38,635 bases of DNA from Candidatus Peribacteria bacterium (GCA_009691405.1 SICN01000009.1:1-38635); one strand, 5' to 3'. Counted from the stretch's first letter, positions 16,338 to 24,022 are shown. Made by a program: numbers and translations. The notes: generated by a model not told the origin, from the sequence alone.

Positions 16338-16985
16338 ATGCATAACGGACTCCGTATCGCCGAGCATCTTCTCTCCATAGGAGCAGTGAAACTCTCGCCA
16401 GGAAAACCTTTCACATGGACCAGCGGAATTCTCTCTCCGATCTACTGCGACAATAGGATGATCTACAGTCATCCCAAAGAGAGGGATTTTGTCGTGACGG
16501 CACTTGCGAAATGCGTCGAAAACCTTCACGTTCCTGCGGATGTCATCGCAGGCACCGCAACAGCCGCGATCGGCTGGGCTGCACTTGTTGCCGACCGGTT
16601 GAAGTTGCCATTCGTCTACGTTCGCTCTCAGGCGAAAGAACACGGAGCGAAGAAACGCATCGAAGGGGATCTGAAACCAGGAAAACACGTCGTCGTTATC
16701 GAAGACCTGATTTCCACAGCGAAAAGTTCTGTCTCCACGGTCGAGGCTCTTCGTGATGAAGGCAAATGCATCGTCACAGACGTCGTTGCGATCTTCAGTT
16801 ACGAACTGAAAGTTGCACAGGAAAAAGCAAGCGAGTGCAAAGTGCGTCTGCATCCGCTCACGACACTGTCGACGCTTCTCGATGTCGCGCTGCTGCAGGA
16901 TAGGATCAAAAAAGACGATGTACAGAGCATTCTGGAGTTCTCGAAAGATCCGGAGGGGTGGGGGAAGAAAAGCACTATGCGATAG
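16338..16985 (+). CDS. pyrE: orotate phosphoribosyltransferase
   Basis: 215 residues of the PRTase type I fold. FTWTSGILSPIYCDNR is the orotate-site loop; VAGTATAAIGWA-like IAGTATAAIGW and YVRSQAKEHGAKKRIEG form the mobile catalytic loop with its conserved Lys and Arg. The PRPP-binding signature reads VVVIEDLISTAKSS, where the usual D-D pair appears as E-D, as is normal in OPRTs. It makes OMP from orotate and PRPP. Confidence 0.93.
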   Translation: MHNGLRIAEHLLSIGAVKLSPGKPFTWTSGILSPIYCDNRMIYSHPKERDFVVTALAKCVENLHVPADVIAGTATAAIGWAALVADRLKLPFVYVRSQAKEHGAKKRIEGDLKPGKHVVVIEDLISTAKSSVSTVEALRDEGKCIVTDVVAIFSYELKVAQEKASECKVRLHPLTTLSTLLDVALLQDRIKKDDVQSILEFSKDPEGWGKKSTMR

Positions 16986-16991
16986 AAACTC

Positions 16992-17738
16992 TTACCAACT
17001 GCGCTTTGAATCTCTCAATACTTCAATAACATATTGAGCTACTTCTTGCTGGTTCTTATTCATTGTCGACATACGCTTTTTTAGTTCGACGCTGGGGATT
17101 GCATCAAAGCCTTCTCTTGCAGATAAGACATCCAGCACAATATTTCTGTACCTTTTAGGACCCCTCAATGTTTCTAATTTCTTATATAAAACTTCAGTAC
17201 TTTCACCTTTCAAATCTAGCCCCTCTTCATCTACAGCTCTTAACGCCGCTTTCATTCCCCTTAGCTCATCAGAATCCTCTGAAGTAAATGAAGATGCTTG
17301 CATATCATCATCAAAAGATGATGTGCCAAACATTTCACGACGTATCTTGTCTACAAGACTATTGTCACTTGCAAGCTCTCGTCCATTCGCAGCCTGAAAG
17401 AATCTCTGAATGTATATATTTTTTGCAATTTCAAATCGCTTTCTGTCTGTATCAAGAGCAACTTTATTTAATTCCAAAGCCTTTGGATCTTTTGCCCTAT
17501 CTGCTCCACGGGAACGAAATCCGATACTATTCAAGCGAGATTTAAGCTCACCTTCTAATTTCTCTTTATCCATATTTTCACAAAGCGTATCGTATTCCTC
17601 AAGCGCCTTCCTGAGAGCGTTCCTGTCATGAAGCTTCCTAAATTTTTCATTCATACTTACCTCATCAACAACAGGATCTCTGTCTTTCATGACTGATGGC
17701 TTAATTTGTTCGGACTTACTCTTTGGAGTTTCTGGCAT
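16992..17738 (-). CDS. hypothetical helical protein
   Basis: 248 residues, highly charged, no signal peptide or membrane segment. The sequence reads as mostly alpha-helical with Lys/Glu-rich stretches (NALRKALEEYDTLCENMDK). Codon use is AT-richer than in neighbouring genes, suggesting recent acquisition or weaker selection. A TGATACAAT element lies about 22 bases before the ATG. No family recognised. It faces pyrE tail to tail with a 6-base gap. Confidence 0.7.
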   Translation of the reverse strand: MPETPKSKSEQIKPSVMKDRDPVVDEVSMNEKFRKLHDRNALRKALEEYDTLCENMDKEKLEGELKSRLNSIGFRSRGADRAKDPKALELNKVALDTDRKRFEIAKNIYIQRFFQAANGRELASDNSLVDKIRREMFGTSSFDDDMQASSFTSEDSDELRGMKAALRAVDEEGLDLKGESTEVLYKKLETLRGPKRYRNIVLDVLSAREGFDAIPSVELKKRMSTMNKNQQEVAQYVIEVLRDSKRSW

Positions 17739-17790
17739 TTTTGTTTGGGGAATTTACTATATTGTATCAAATAATGATTTATCTATCAAA

Positions 17791-17844
17791 TCAGAACTGC
17801 CTCAGAAACCTCAGATCCCCCTGAAAGAAAGAGCGAAGATCGGG
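17791..17844 (-). pseudogene. duplicated 3' stub of a second pheS
   Basis: Eighteen codons encode PDLRSFFQGDLRFLRQF and TGA, identical in protein to the last 17 residues of pheS just upstream (17872-17925 region). The DNA differs at roughly a quarter of positions, nearly all synonymous. Preceding codons (ASVGK) do not match pheS. It looks like the tail of a displaced pheS allele, with no start of its own. Confidence 0.8.
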
Positions 17845-17871
17845 CTTGCCCACCGAAGCTCTGCATGATGT

Positions 17872-18870
17872 CTAGAATTGTCGCAGAAATCTTAAGTCTC
17901 CTTGAAAAAACGAACGAAGGTCCGGTATCTGATGCCGGATCATGAGCATGCGCTCAACACCGAAGCCGAAGGCGAAGCCTTGGAATTTCTCCGGATCGAT
18001 ACCGACGTTTTTCAAAACTTGAGGATGCACCATGCCGCAACCGACGACCTCGAGCCACCTACCTTCGCGACTCTGCGACTCGTCCCCTCTCCAGCGGAGA
18101 TCCATCTCGAGACCGGGTTCCACAAATGGGAAGTATCCGGTTCTCCAGCGAAACTCGACAGTGGGATCGACAAGTTCACGAATCGCCTGCTCCATCACGG
18201 CTTTCATGTTTGCAAGTGAGACGGACGGCCCGATCATGAGTCCTTCGATCTGATGAAACATCGGCGAGTGCGTTGCGTCGGAGTCTTTTCTGTAGACTTT
18301 GCCCGCACAGATCATCCGAAAGGGCGGCTTCTTCTTTTCCATGTAACGAATCTGCATCGGCGATGTGTGTGTGCGAAGAACCGTACGATCCAGAGAACTC
18401 ACCCAGAACGTGTCCTGAAGATCCCTCGCTGGATGACTCTCGGGAATATTCAACATGTTGAAGTTATAATGCTCGGTCTCGAGCTCGGGACCACTAGCTG
18501 AATCAAACCCCATGCGACCGAAGACCTCCTCCGCTTTGCGAATGTACTCGTGAATCGGATGCTTGTGTCCTGTTTCTGTTTCCGGCAGGTCGAGGGTCAC
18601 ATCCAGAGCATCACTGTCCTCAAGGCTGCCGAAAGACTCAATAGCAATTGCTGAAAGCCTTGCATCGAGCAATTGCTCCAGCTCAACTTTGACAATATTA
18701 AGCGCTTGCCCCTGCGTGCGCTTCTCCTCAGGGGACTTGGTGCCAAGATCTTTCATCGCAAGTGTCAGGACTCCCGCCTTGCGACCGAAAAGCTCGAAAC
18801 GAATCGCTTCGACCTCGTCCACCGTTTTCGCAGATGCTATCTTCGCCGAGTATTGATCAAGAGTGATCAT
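17872..18870 (-). CDS. pheS: phenylalanine-tRNA ligase alpha subunit
   Basis: 332 residues. The N-terminal part is helical; the class II catalytic core carries motif 2 (FRMICAGKVYRKDSDATHSPMF within residues 190-215) and motif 3 (GFAFGFGVERMLMIRHQIPD). The specificity region FVEPGLEMDLRW is intact. It pairs with PheT, which is not adjacent in this window; the gene downstream is only a pheS stub. A TATTCT element lies nine bases upstream, and the hypothetical membrane gene ends 21 bases before its start. Confidence 0.95.
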   Translation of the reverse strand: MITLDQYSAKIASAKTVDEVEAIRFELFGRKAGVLTLAMKDLGTKSPEEKRTQGQALNIVKVELEQLLDARLSAIAIESFGSLEDSDALDVTLDLPETETGHKHPIHEYIRKAEEVFGRMGFDSASGPELETEHYNFNMLNIPESHPARDLQDTFWVSSLDRTVLRTHTSPMQIRYMEKKKPPFRMICAGKVYRKDSDATHSPMFHQIEGLMIGPSVSLANMKAVMEQAIRELVDPTVEFRWRTGYFPFVEPGLEMDLRWRGDESQSREGRWLEVVGCGMVHPQVLKNVGIDPEKFQGFAFGFGVERMLMIRHQIPDLRSFFQGDLRFLRQF

Positions 18871-18879
18871 GCAAGCAAC

Positions 18880-18885
18880 AGAATA
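18880..18885 (-). promoter_or_regulatory. -10 element of pheS
   Basis: Minus-strand TATTCT, nine bases before the pheS ATG. Confidence 0.4.
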
Positions 18886-18891
18886 GAGGGA

Positions 18892-19254
18892 TCAGGAATG
18901 CAATGCCACTTCGATGAGGATGAATACGAGATAAATGAGCCCCGCAATCCACCATGTGAGAATGCCGAAGATCTGAAAAACGAAGAGCAGTACGGTTGCT
19001 GTCGCCAAGAATAATCCCTCACGGAGCGAGATACTGATCTTCCGACCTGCATCCATACCCTCCACCGATAGGTTCCCCCAAATTGCATAACAGAGGAGTG
19101 TCGAGAGACTCGCAACCGTCAGAAAGATAGTGAGAAAGAAGAATGGCACGGCAAGCCCTGGGGATGTCAGCGGGCTCACGCGAAAGAGCACGACGATCAG
19201 AGACGAGAGTGAGAGAAATGCTGCAGCAGCGATGCGGAGGAGGAGAGGGGTCAT
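18892..19254 (-). CDS. small four-helix membrane protein
   Basis: 120 residues with hydrophobic segments at about 5-25, 33-58, 78-96 and 99-117, and short polar loops. No catalytic motif or family signature recognised. It has its own -10 element and lies between the UDG gene and pheS on the same strand. Confidence 0.7.
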   Translation of the reverse strand: MTPLLLRIAAAAFLSLSSLIVVLFRVSPLTSPGLAVPFFFLTIFLTVASLSTLLCYAIWGNLSVEGMDAGRKISISLREGLFLATATVLLFVFQIFGILTWWIAGLIYLVFILIEVALHS

Positions 19255-19260
19255 ATTTTT

Positions 19261-19818
19261 TTATTGTACAGTCTTCAAGAAATCTCCCAACTTGTAGAAA
19301 TCCGACTGCAACGCACTACGCAAACTGCCATTATGCAGTGCAGCTGCAGGATGATAAACAGAAAAGAGTGTGATCGAAGCAGTGATTGGAAAAGCATTGC
19401 CATGTGCTTCGGAAATCGTGATGCCGGAAAAAAAATGTCCAAGAGAATGACGACCGAGCGTCACGATGACCTTCGGTTTCACGAGAGCGATTTCGAGCAT
19501 CAGCCAGGGCATACACTGTTCTTTCTCAATCGGCTTTGGATCACGCGTATCCGGTGGGCAATATTTGACGACATTGCTGATGTAGACGTCCTCACGCTTC
19601 AGTTGAATCGATTCGAGTAATTCATCAAGATATTTTCCTGCTGCACCGACGAACGGTCGCCGGAGTTCATTCTCTTTCTCGCCCGGCGCCTCTCCGATAA
19701 TCATAACGGTCGCATGCGGATTCCCTTCGCCAAGCACGGCATTGGCTGTTTTGCTTAAGTCACAGCCTTTCCAGACCGTGAGCTTCTCTTTGAGGAGATC
19801 GAGGGTGAGTATTGGCAT
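19261..19818 (-). CDS. family 4-like uracil-DNA glycosylase
   Basis: 185 residues. Motif A GEAPGEKENE with the following RRPFVGAAGK, YISNVVKYCPPDTRDP, and motif B YHPAAALHNGSLR match the thermostable family 4 UDGs, which carry a [4Fe-4S] cluster. Here the N-terminal C-x2-C pair is reduced to WKGC (residues 16-19; the first ligand is Trp), and the third Cys sits one residue later than usual (KYC instead of KC). The cluster may be altered or absent. It would remove uracil from DNA for base-excision repair. Confidence 0.85.
   Translation of the reverse strand: MPILTLDLLKEKLTVWKGCDLSKTANAVLGEGNPHATVMIIGEAPGEKENELRRPFVGAAGKYLDELLESIQLKREDVYISNVVKYCPPDTRDPKPIEKEQCMPWLMLEIALVKPKVIVTLGRHSLGHFFSGITISEAHGNAFPITASITLFSVYHPAAALHNGSLRSALQSDFYKLGDFLKTVQ
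19263..19268 (-). promoter_or_regulatory. -10 element of the small membrane protein gene
   Basis: Minus-strand TACAAT preceded by TG, eight bases before ATG 19254, at the very end of the UDG gene. Confidence 0.45.
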
Positions 19819-19827
19819 GCAGTAAGG

Positions 19828-19857
19828 ATTGTAGCATTGGAGAGGGAACGTTATACT
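19828..19857. promoter_or_regulatory. back-to-back promoters of UDG and tRNA-Ala
   Basis: Plus strand: TTGTAG (19829-19834), 17-base spacer, TATACT (19852-19857), 13 bases before tRNA-Ala. Minus strand: TGCTACAAT (19836-19828), nine bases before the UDG ATG. The two overlap. Confidence 0.6.
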
Positions 19858-19870
19858 CCTCCAGCTTTCC

Positions 19871-19946
19871 GGGGCTCTAGCTCATCTGGTAGAGCGCTTC
19901 CATGGCATGGAAGAGGTGAGGGGTTCGAGTCCCCTGAGCTCCACCA
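19871..19946 (+). tRNA. tRNA-Ala (anticodon GGC)
   Basis: Acceptor stem GGGGCTC/GAGCTCC contains the G3-U70 wobble pair that identifies tRNA-Ala. D arm GCTC..GAGC, anticodon loop ATGGCAT, T arm AGGGG-TTCGAGT-CCCCT, encoded CCA. Confidence 0.97.
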
Positions 19947-19999
19947 ACCTCCGCAGGAGGTTGTCAGCCATAGCCTCGCCGCAGCGAGCGAAGGCTGAC
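19945..19999 (+). repeat. tRNA trailer hairpin plus palindromic repeat, family P1 copy 1
   Basis: Hairpin CAACCTCC(GCA)GGAGGTTG at 19945-19963, then GTCAGCC (19963-19969) pairing with GGCTGAC (19993-19999) around an inner CTCGC/GCGAG stem. The second element shares GTCRGCY, TAGCCT and AAGGCTGA with the copy inside aroA at 38241-38271. Confidence 0.7.
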
Positions 20000-20011
20000 C
20001 TCTCCGTTATC

Positions 20012-20035
20012 GCCTCCTGACTACGGTCGGCAGGC
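20012..20035 (+). repeat. imperfect hairpin between two tRNA genes
   Basis: GCCTCCTGAC and GTCGGCAGGC pair at 8 of 10 positions around a TACG loop. Possibly a processing or termination structure. Confidence 0.4.
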
Positions 20036-20053
20036 CATCCTTCACACCATCGT

Positions 20054-20131
20054 GCGCCCATAGCTCAGCCTGGATAGAGCATCAGCTTGCGGAGCTGGGG
20101 GTCGTAGGTTCAAATCCTGCTGGGCGCACCA
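20054..20131 (+). tRNA. tRNA-Arg (anticodon GCG)
   Basis: Acceptor GCGCCCA/TGGGCGC, anticodon stem TCAGC/GCTGG around loop TTGCGGA, giving GCG, T arm GTAGG-TTCAAAT-CCTGC, encoded CCA. Most bacteria read CGU/CGC with an edited ACG anticodon, so a G34 form is uncommon. Confidence 0.93.
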
Positions 20132-20191
20132 ATGAAAAATACGATAGCCTTCCGTCGCATGGCGCTGATTGGATTATTTTAATATTTAGTG

Positions 20192-20197
20192 TATAAT
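20192..20197 (+). promoter_or_regulatory. -10 element of the 138-residue hypothetical gene
   Basis: Consensus TATAAT, eight bases before ATG 20206; a poor TTGGAT lies 17 bases upstream. Confidence 0.55.
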
Positions 20198-20205
20198 AGT
20201 ATTTA

Positions 20206-20622
20206 ATGAATTCAAATGCACCAAACATTGATGTAACACTCTTGCACGAACCTATCCTCGCACTCCTTGAGGAGGACAGACTTCGAATGCATGGAAATTA
20301 TGGATATTCCATGGAATCTGTTTTCGGAGTTCGAGAACTAGAAGCAGAAACAATCGCAACAAAATGCCTATCCGAAACGGATCCCTCTCGCATCGCAGAA
20401 CTCTACACTCAACTTTGTGGTTTGCTATTCAGATCTCCTACAGAATCTCGTGTCATCGAATCCGCTGATTCGCTAGCCAGAGTCCACGAAATACTTGGAA
20501 CGATGGATGACTCTCTAAAAGCGATTGGCATCCATGTCGCCGAGCAGCAAATTGGAGAAATTTTATCATTCGTTCGTGAGAAACACAGACTACTGATGCA
20601 ATATCTAGAAACTAATTTATGA
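20206..20622 (+). CDS. hypothetical protein
   Basis: 138 residues, acidic and apparently helical throughout (DSLARVHEILGTMDDSLKAIG), with no signal peptide or membrane segment. No family recognised. The TATAAT element eight bases before ATG supports it as a real gene. It lies alone between the tRNA pair and purE. Confidence 0.65.
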   Translation: MNSNAPNIDVTLLHEPILALLEEDRLRMHGNYGYSMESVFGVRELEAETIATKCLSETDPSRIAELYTQLCGLLFRSPTESRVIESADSLARVHEILGTMDDSLKAIGIHVAEQQIGEILSFVREKHRLLMQYLETNL

Positions 20623-20650
20623 AAACCAATTCCTGACATACGTCATCATG

Positions 20651-20656
20651 TATACT
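20651..20656 (+). promoter_or_regulatory. -10 element of purE
   Basis: TATACT, six bases before ATG 20663; it argues against the upstream in-frame ATG at 20648. Confidence 0.5.
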
Positions 20657-20662
20657 CACATC

Positions 20663-21115
20663 ATGCCTTCCGTCACCTTCCTCCTCGGTTCCAAAGTCGA
20701 TACCGAGTTTGCCGAAAAAATTGCAGCAACACTCACCGAGTTCGGCGTGGAGTACGAGATCCTCGTTGCCTCAGCTCATAAAGTCCCCGAAAAAGTCGTC
20801 GAGATCATTGCCGGTCTCAACAAGCGCACCGAACCGACGGTTGTTATCACATGTGTCGGTATGAGCAACGGACTCGCCGGTGTGACTGCCGGCAGTTGCG
20901 TCCATCCGGTCGTAAACTGTCCTCCTTATAAAGACTTGAACGAATACATGGTCGACTTGCACAGTAACCTCCGAATGCCGTCGGATGTTCCGGTTCTGAC
21001 TGTTCTTCATCCCAAGAACGCAGCACTGGCGACTCTCAGGATTCTCGCCGAGAGCGACAAGGCACTGCAGAAGAAACTGATGGAGAGAATTCAGAAGATT
21101 AAGGCGGAGTACTAA
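20663..21115 (+). CDS. purE: AIR carboxylase / PurE, class II-like
   Basis: 150 residues. FLLGSKVDTEFAEKI is the phosphate-binding start and VASAHKVPEKV holds the family SAHK/R motif. SNGLAGVTAG, PVVNCPP and NLRMPSDVPVLTVL look closer to the PurE part of animal PAICS (class II, direct CO2 carboxylation of AIR) than to class I mutases. The class assignment is by eye. ATG 20663 is chosen over 20648 from the promoter position. Overlaps convergent rnhB by four bases. Confidence 0.85.
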   Translation: MPSVTFLLGSKVDTEFAEKIAATLTEFGVEYEILVASAHKVPEKVVEIIAGLNKRTEPTVVITCVGMSNGLAGVTAGSCVHPVVNCPPYKDLNEYMVDLHSNLRMPSDVPVLTVLHPKNAALATLRILAESDKALQKKLMERIQKIKAEY

Positions 21116-21678
21116 GAAAGGAGGTTCTTCAAAAAACTCTTCCTGTGTTCAGAGCACCCACCGTGCTTCTTGATTGCCGCAAAATGATCGGGGGTTCCGT
21201 AACCTTTGTGTTTCTCAAACGCGAAGCGGGGAAATTTTTTCGCAAGTGCCATCATGCGTTTGTCTCGCGTGACTTTTGCGATGATCGATGCGGCACCGAT
21301 GCATAACTCCGACTGATCACCTCTGATAATCGAGCTATGCGGATGATCGAACCAGAACTTGTCTCTGCCGTCGACAAGCAGATATAAATTTTGATGGATC
21401 TTTGCGACCTGTTTGACTGCTTTTTGCATCGCGATTTCATTCGCGGCAAGAATACCGATGCGATCGATACTATCTGCTTCCACTCTTCCTATTCCATGAA
21501 CACAATTTTTGATCAACCATGCACAGGACTCCTCGCGTTCCCAGGGCGTCATCTGCTTGCTGTCACCGATCTTCACGGGATAGTTCTTCATCACAGGCAG
21601 ACTACAAGCGCACGCAACAACGGGACCTGCGAGTGCCCCGCGTCCGGCTTCGTCGATGCCGACAATCAAGGTCGTCAT
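21112..21678 (-). CDS. rnhB: ribonuclease HII
   Basis: 188 residues from ATG 21678. Catalytic acids are in GIDEAGRG (Asp, Glu), LLVDGRD and AKVTRDKRM, with the GAASIIAKV and YGTPDHFAAIKKHG motifs of RnhB. It cuts the RNA strand of RNA-DNA hybrids and starts ribonucleotide excision. The upstream gene's stop at 21675-21677 overlaps its start (ATGA-type coupling). Confidence 0.93.
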   Translation of the reverse strand: MTTLIVGIDEAGRGALAGPVVACACSLPVMKNYPVKIGDSKQMTPWEREESCAWLIKNCVHGIGRVEADSIDRIGILAANEIAMQKAVKQVAKIHQNLYLLVDGRDKFWFDHPHSSIIRGDQSELCIGAASIIAKVTRDKRMMALAKKFPRFAFEKHKGYGTPDHFAAIKKHGGCSEHRKSFLKNLLS

Positions 21679-23183
21679 GATGCGAGTGTCTCGGTACAGA
21701 GAGAGTGATACTTCTGCTCGAACGTATCGCACACGGGCTTTCGTTTCCCCGGAATACTCTGGATATCGAGCAAGCGCGAAGAAATCAGCGCATAACAATC
21801 GCGCTTATGCTCGGAGGGAAGGAGAGCGCAGAGCTCACTTGCCTGACCCTCAAGTCCGCTTCCCCAGAAATCGACGATCACATTGAGCGCACCCGTCATG
21901 CACCCGACATAGTGAAGTGCTGGAACTTTGTCACAGTTCTCAATGATCTTTCGCGGATTACGGAGCGTGAAACCGGCAATATCACGACCGAGACTCCGAA
22001 AGCACACGGGTACCATGTCCTTTCGCGCTTCCTGACACTGCCTGATGACAGTCTCGATATCGTACTTTGCAAGCGTGAGCATCCAGCTCGTCTGCATCTG
22101 ATAACACTGGATTTGCACTGCCAGATCCGGATCGATCTTGTTGCAGGGAAAATGGGGATCTGTTTGATTCACCCATTCCGTCTTGTGATCGGACTCAGCC
22201 CCAAGTCCCTGCCCTTGGACGATATTCTCCATAAACACCCCTCCATAGCACGATGTCTGATCGTACCCGGTCGAAAGCTCTTTGCAGAGCTTGAGCGCTG
22301 CAGGCACATCGTAATTCCGGTACGCCAGCACACCGTGACCGACTCCGTGGAGACACGAGAATTTGCTGAAATCCGTATCGAAGAGACTGCATGCCTCACT
22401 CACCGTTTCCGGTAACTTTGAAACACCACGCACCTTGAGAAGTCCTTCCATCGCTCCGTGGTAGTAACCCGAATGACACGCGGGGCTGCCACCGGTGAAT
22501 GCCTCCATGCCGAGGAGCTCATACGACACGCGTCCGATGATGTGTGCTGGCTGATGGCAATCGAGCTCCGCACCATTCCCGGCACTTTCGAGTAAATGCT
22601 CCATGAGCTTCGTAGAACCGAAAATATGTAACCAGTATGAAAGCTCATCAGTGTCATCCGTGATCGAAAAAAGATCGAGAGACGCGAGTCGGCGATCGGC
22701 AACAATCGGAATCACTGCATAGAAAAACTTTGCAAGCTGCACCTTCATCCCGCGAACGATCGCAACCGGCACAGTGACCATCCGACTTTTCTCTTTCACG
22801 AGTGGCTGATTAAACTCTGGGCTCTCCTCAACATGAACAGTGCCGGTAAACTCCGCATCAATGTGATCATGCAGCCCCCAATCCCCGGCTTTCTCGAATT
22901 GAAATGTCCACGATTCTCCGGGGGCGATGCCGCCAAGCGAATCGAACTCGGGATAGATGCCGTGCGTGGGATGAATATCGGAAGCCGGCCAGTGGTTTCT
23001 CTTGCCGGTATTCCTGAAAACAATCCTGTCGCCTTGCAGGAGATCGATTGTCGACGGCACAAAACCATCCTCACTGATCTCGACGATCACGGTTTTGATC
23101 TCATGCGCGAAAGCAGGAATCACCGCAAGAAACAGCATTGATGCCATTACCATCGAAGCGCTGGTACAGAATGCTCTGATCAT
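21675..23183 (-). CDS. secreted cupredoxin-like protein with Cys/His-rich domain
   Basis: 502 residues. Signal peptide at 1-26 (cleavage after AFA). Residues 27-118 form a cupredoxin-like beta domain: NHWPASDIHPTHG supplies the first His and the C-terminal ligand loop reads WGLHDHIDAEF, with no Cys where type I copper sites have one. The remaining ~380 residues carry about 20 Cys and repeated Cys-His motifs: CHQPAH, CHSGYYHG, CLHGVGHG, then spaced single Cys. Likely periplasmic or cell-surface, binding metal or forming disulfides. I do not recognise the large domain. It is co-transcribed with rnhB. Confidence 0.7.
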   Translation of the reverse strand: MIRAFCTSASMVMASMLFLAVIPAFAHEIKTVIVEISEDGFVPSTIDLLQGDRIVFRNTGKRNHWPASDIHPTHGIYPEFDSLGGIAPGESWTFQFEKAGDWGLHDHIDAEFTGTVHVEESPEFNQPLVKEKSRMVTVPVAIVRGMKVQLAKFFYAVIPIVADRRLASLDLFSITDDTDELSYWLHIFGSTKLMEHLLESAGNGAELDCHQPAHIIGRVSYELLGMEAFTGGSPACHSGYYHGAMEGLLKVRGVSKLPETVSEACSLFDTDFSKFSCLHGVGHGVLAYRNYDVPAALKLCKELSTGYDQTSCYGGVFMENIVQGQGLGAESDHKTEWVNQTDPHFPCNKIDPDLAVQIQCYQMQTSWMLTLAKYDIETVIRQCQEARKDMVPVCFRSLGRDIAGFTLRNPRKIIENCDKVPALHYVGCMTGALNVIVDFWGSGLEGQASELCALLPSEHKRDCYALISSRLLDIQSIPGKRKPVCDTFEQKYHSLCTETLAS

Positions 23184-23192
23184 ACTTCTGCA

Positions 23193-23198
23193 ATTCTA
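23193..23198 (-). promoter_or_regulatory. -10 element of the cupredoxin-like gene
   Basis: Minus-strand TAGAAT, nine bases before ATG 23183. Confidence 0.4.
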
Positions 23199-23254
23199 GA
23201 TATCGCTTTGGAATACTCAAGTTCCGCTATACTCGGGTCAACTTCCCTCTCCAC

Positions 23255-23305
23255 ATGAAACTCTTCCTCGATACCCTGCAGTACACCGTCGCTGCGCTCC
23301 GGTGA
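23255..23305 (+). pseudogene. 16-codon tal-like 5' stub
   Basis: ATG opens MKLFLDT, the same seven residues that start tal at 23341, but with different synonymous codons (CTCTTCCTC versus TTATTTCTT). After that it runs into a palindrome and stops at TGA 23303. TATACT at 23229-23234 lies 20 bases upstream. Either a remnant of a displaced tal start or a leader peptide. Confidence 0.6.
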
Positions 23306-23313
23306 CTACAGGG
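23274..23313 (+). repeat. 40-bp imperfect palindrome before tal
   Basis: CCCTGCAGTACACCG (23274-23288) pairs with CGGTGACTACAGGG (23300-23313) with one bulge and one mismatch around an 11-base loop. It begins inside the tal-like stub. Confidence 0.7.
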
Positions 23314-23340
23314 CAAGCCGCCTCTTCCCCCATCACTTCT

Positions 23341-24009
23341 ATGAAATTATTTCTTGATACCGCTAATGTGAGTCAAGTCGCAGAGATTGCCGCATGGGGC
23401 GTACTCGACGGTGTGACGACGAACCCGTCACTTGTCTCAAAAGAATCGAAGAGCGATACCAAAAATCCTCTCGACGCTTTCAAGAAGACCGTCGTCGAGA
23501 TGTGCAAGCTCGTGCCGTGCGTGAGCGCGCAAGTCACGGCTGTGGATGCGGAAGGGATGAAGAAGCAGGGACTCGAATACGCGAGGTGGCACAAAAACGT
23601 CGTCGTGAAAGTCCCGATGACGGTCGAAGGCTTGAAAGCGGTCAAATTTTTCGCTTCGAAAAAAATCAAAACGAATGTGACTCTGGTCTTCTCCGCGGCA
23701 CAAGCGATGCTCGCCGCGAAAGCCGGTGCCACGATCATCAGCCCGTTTATCGGCAGACTCGACGATCAGGGGGAGGACGGCATGTCGCTGATCGCAGAGA
23801 TCATGGAGATTTGGCAGCAGTATGGATTCAAGACAGAAGTTTTAGTCGCCTCAACAAGACATCCAAGACATATCGTCGACGCAGCGCGCATCGGTGCGCA
23901 CATCTGCACGATCCCCTACGACGTCTTCAAAAAAATGCCGGGGCATGCGCTCACGGACAACGGACTCAAGAAATTTCAGGACGACTGGAAGAAAGTGATC
24001 GGTTCATAA
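23341..24009 (+). CDS. tal: transaldolase (small, FSA/TalC-type)
   Basis: 222 residues, the size of the short transaldolase subfamily. MKLFLDTAN start, DGVTTNPSLV, the Schiff-base Lys in NVVVKVPMT, TNVTLVFSAAQA, and ISPFIGRLDDQG followed by VASTRHPRH. It moves a dihydroxyacetone unit between sugar phosphates in the pentose phosphate pathway, consistent with gnd 13 bases downstream. ATG 23341 is chosen by homology of the first residues. A CT-rich tract precedes it. Confidence 0.9.
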   Translation: MKLFLDTANVSQVAEIAAWGVLDGVTTNPSLVSKESKSDTKNPLDAFKKTVVEMCKLVPCVSAQVTAVDAEGMKKQGLEYARWHKNVVVKVPMTVEGLKAVKFFASKKIKTNVTLVFSAAQAMLAAKAGATIISPFIGRLDDQGEDGMSLIAEIMEIWQQYGFKTEVLVASTRHPRHIVDAARIGAHICTIPYDVFKKMPGHALTDNGLKKFQDDWKKVIGS

Positions 24010-24022
24010 TCCCCTCTTCACC

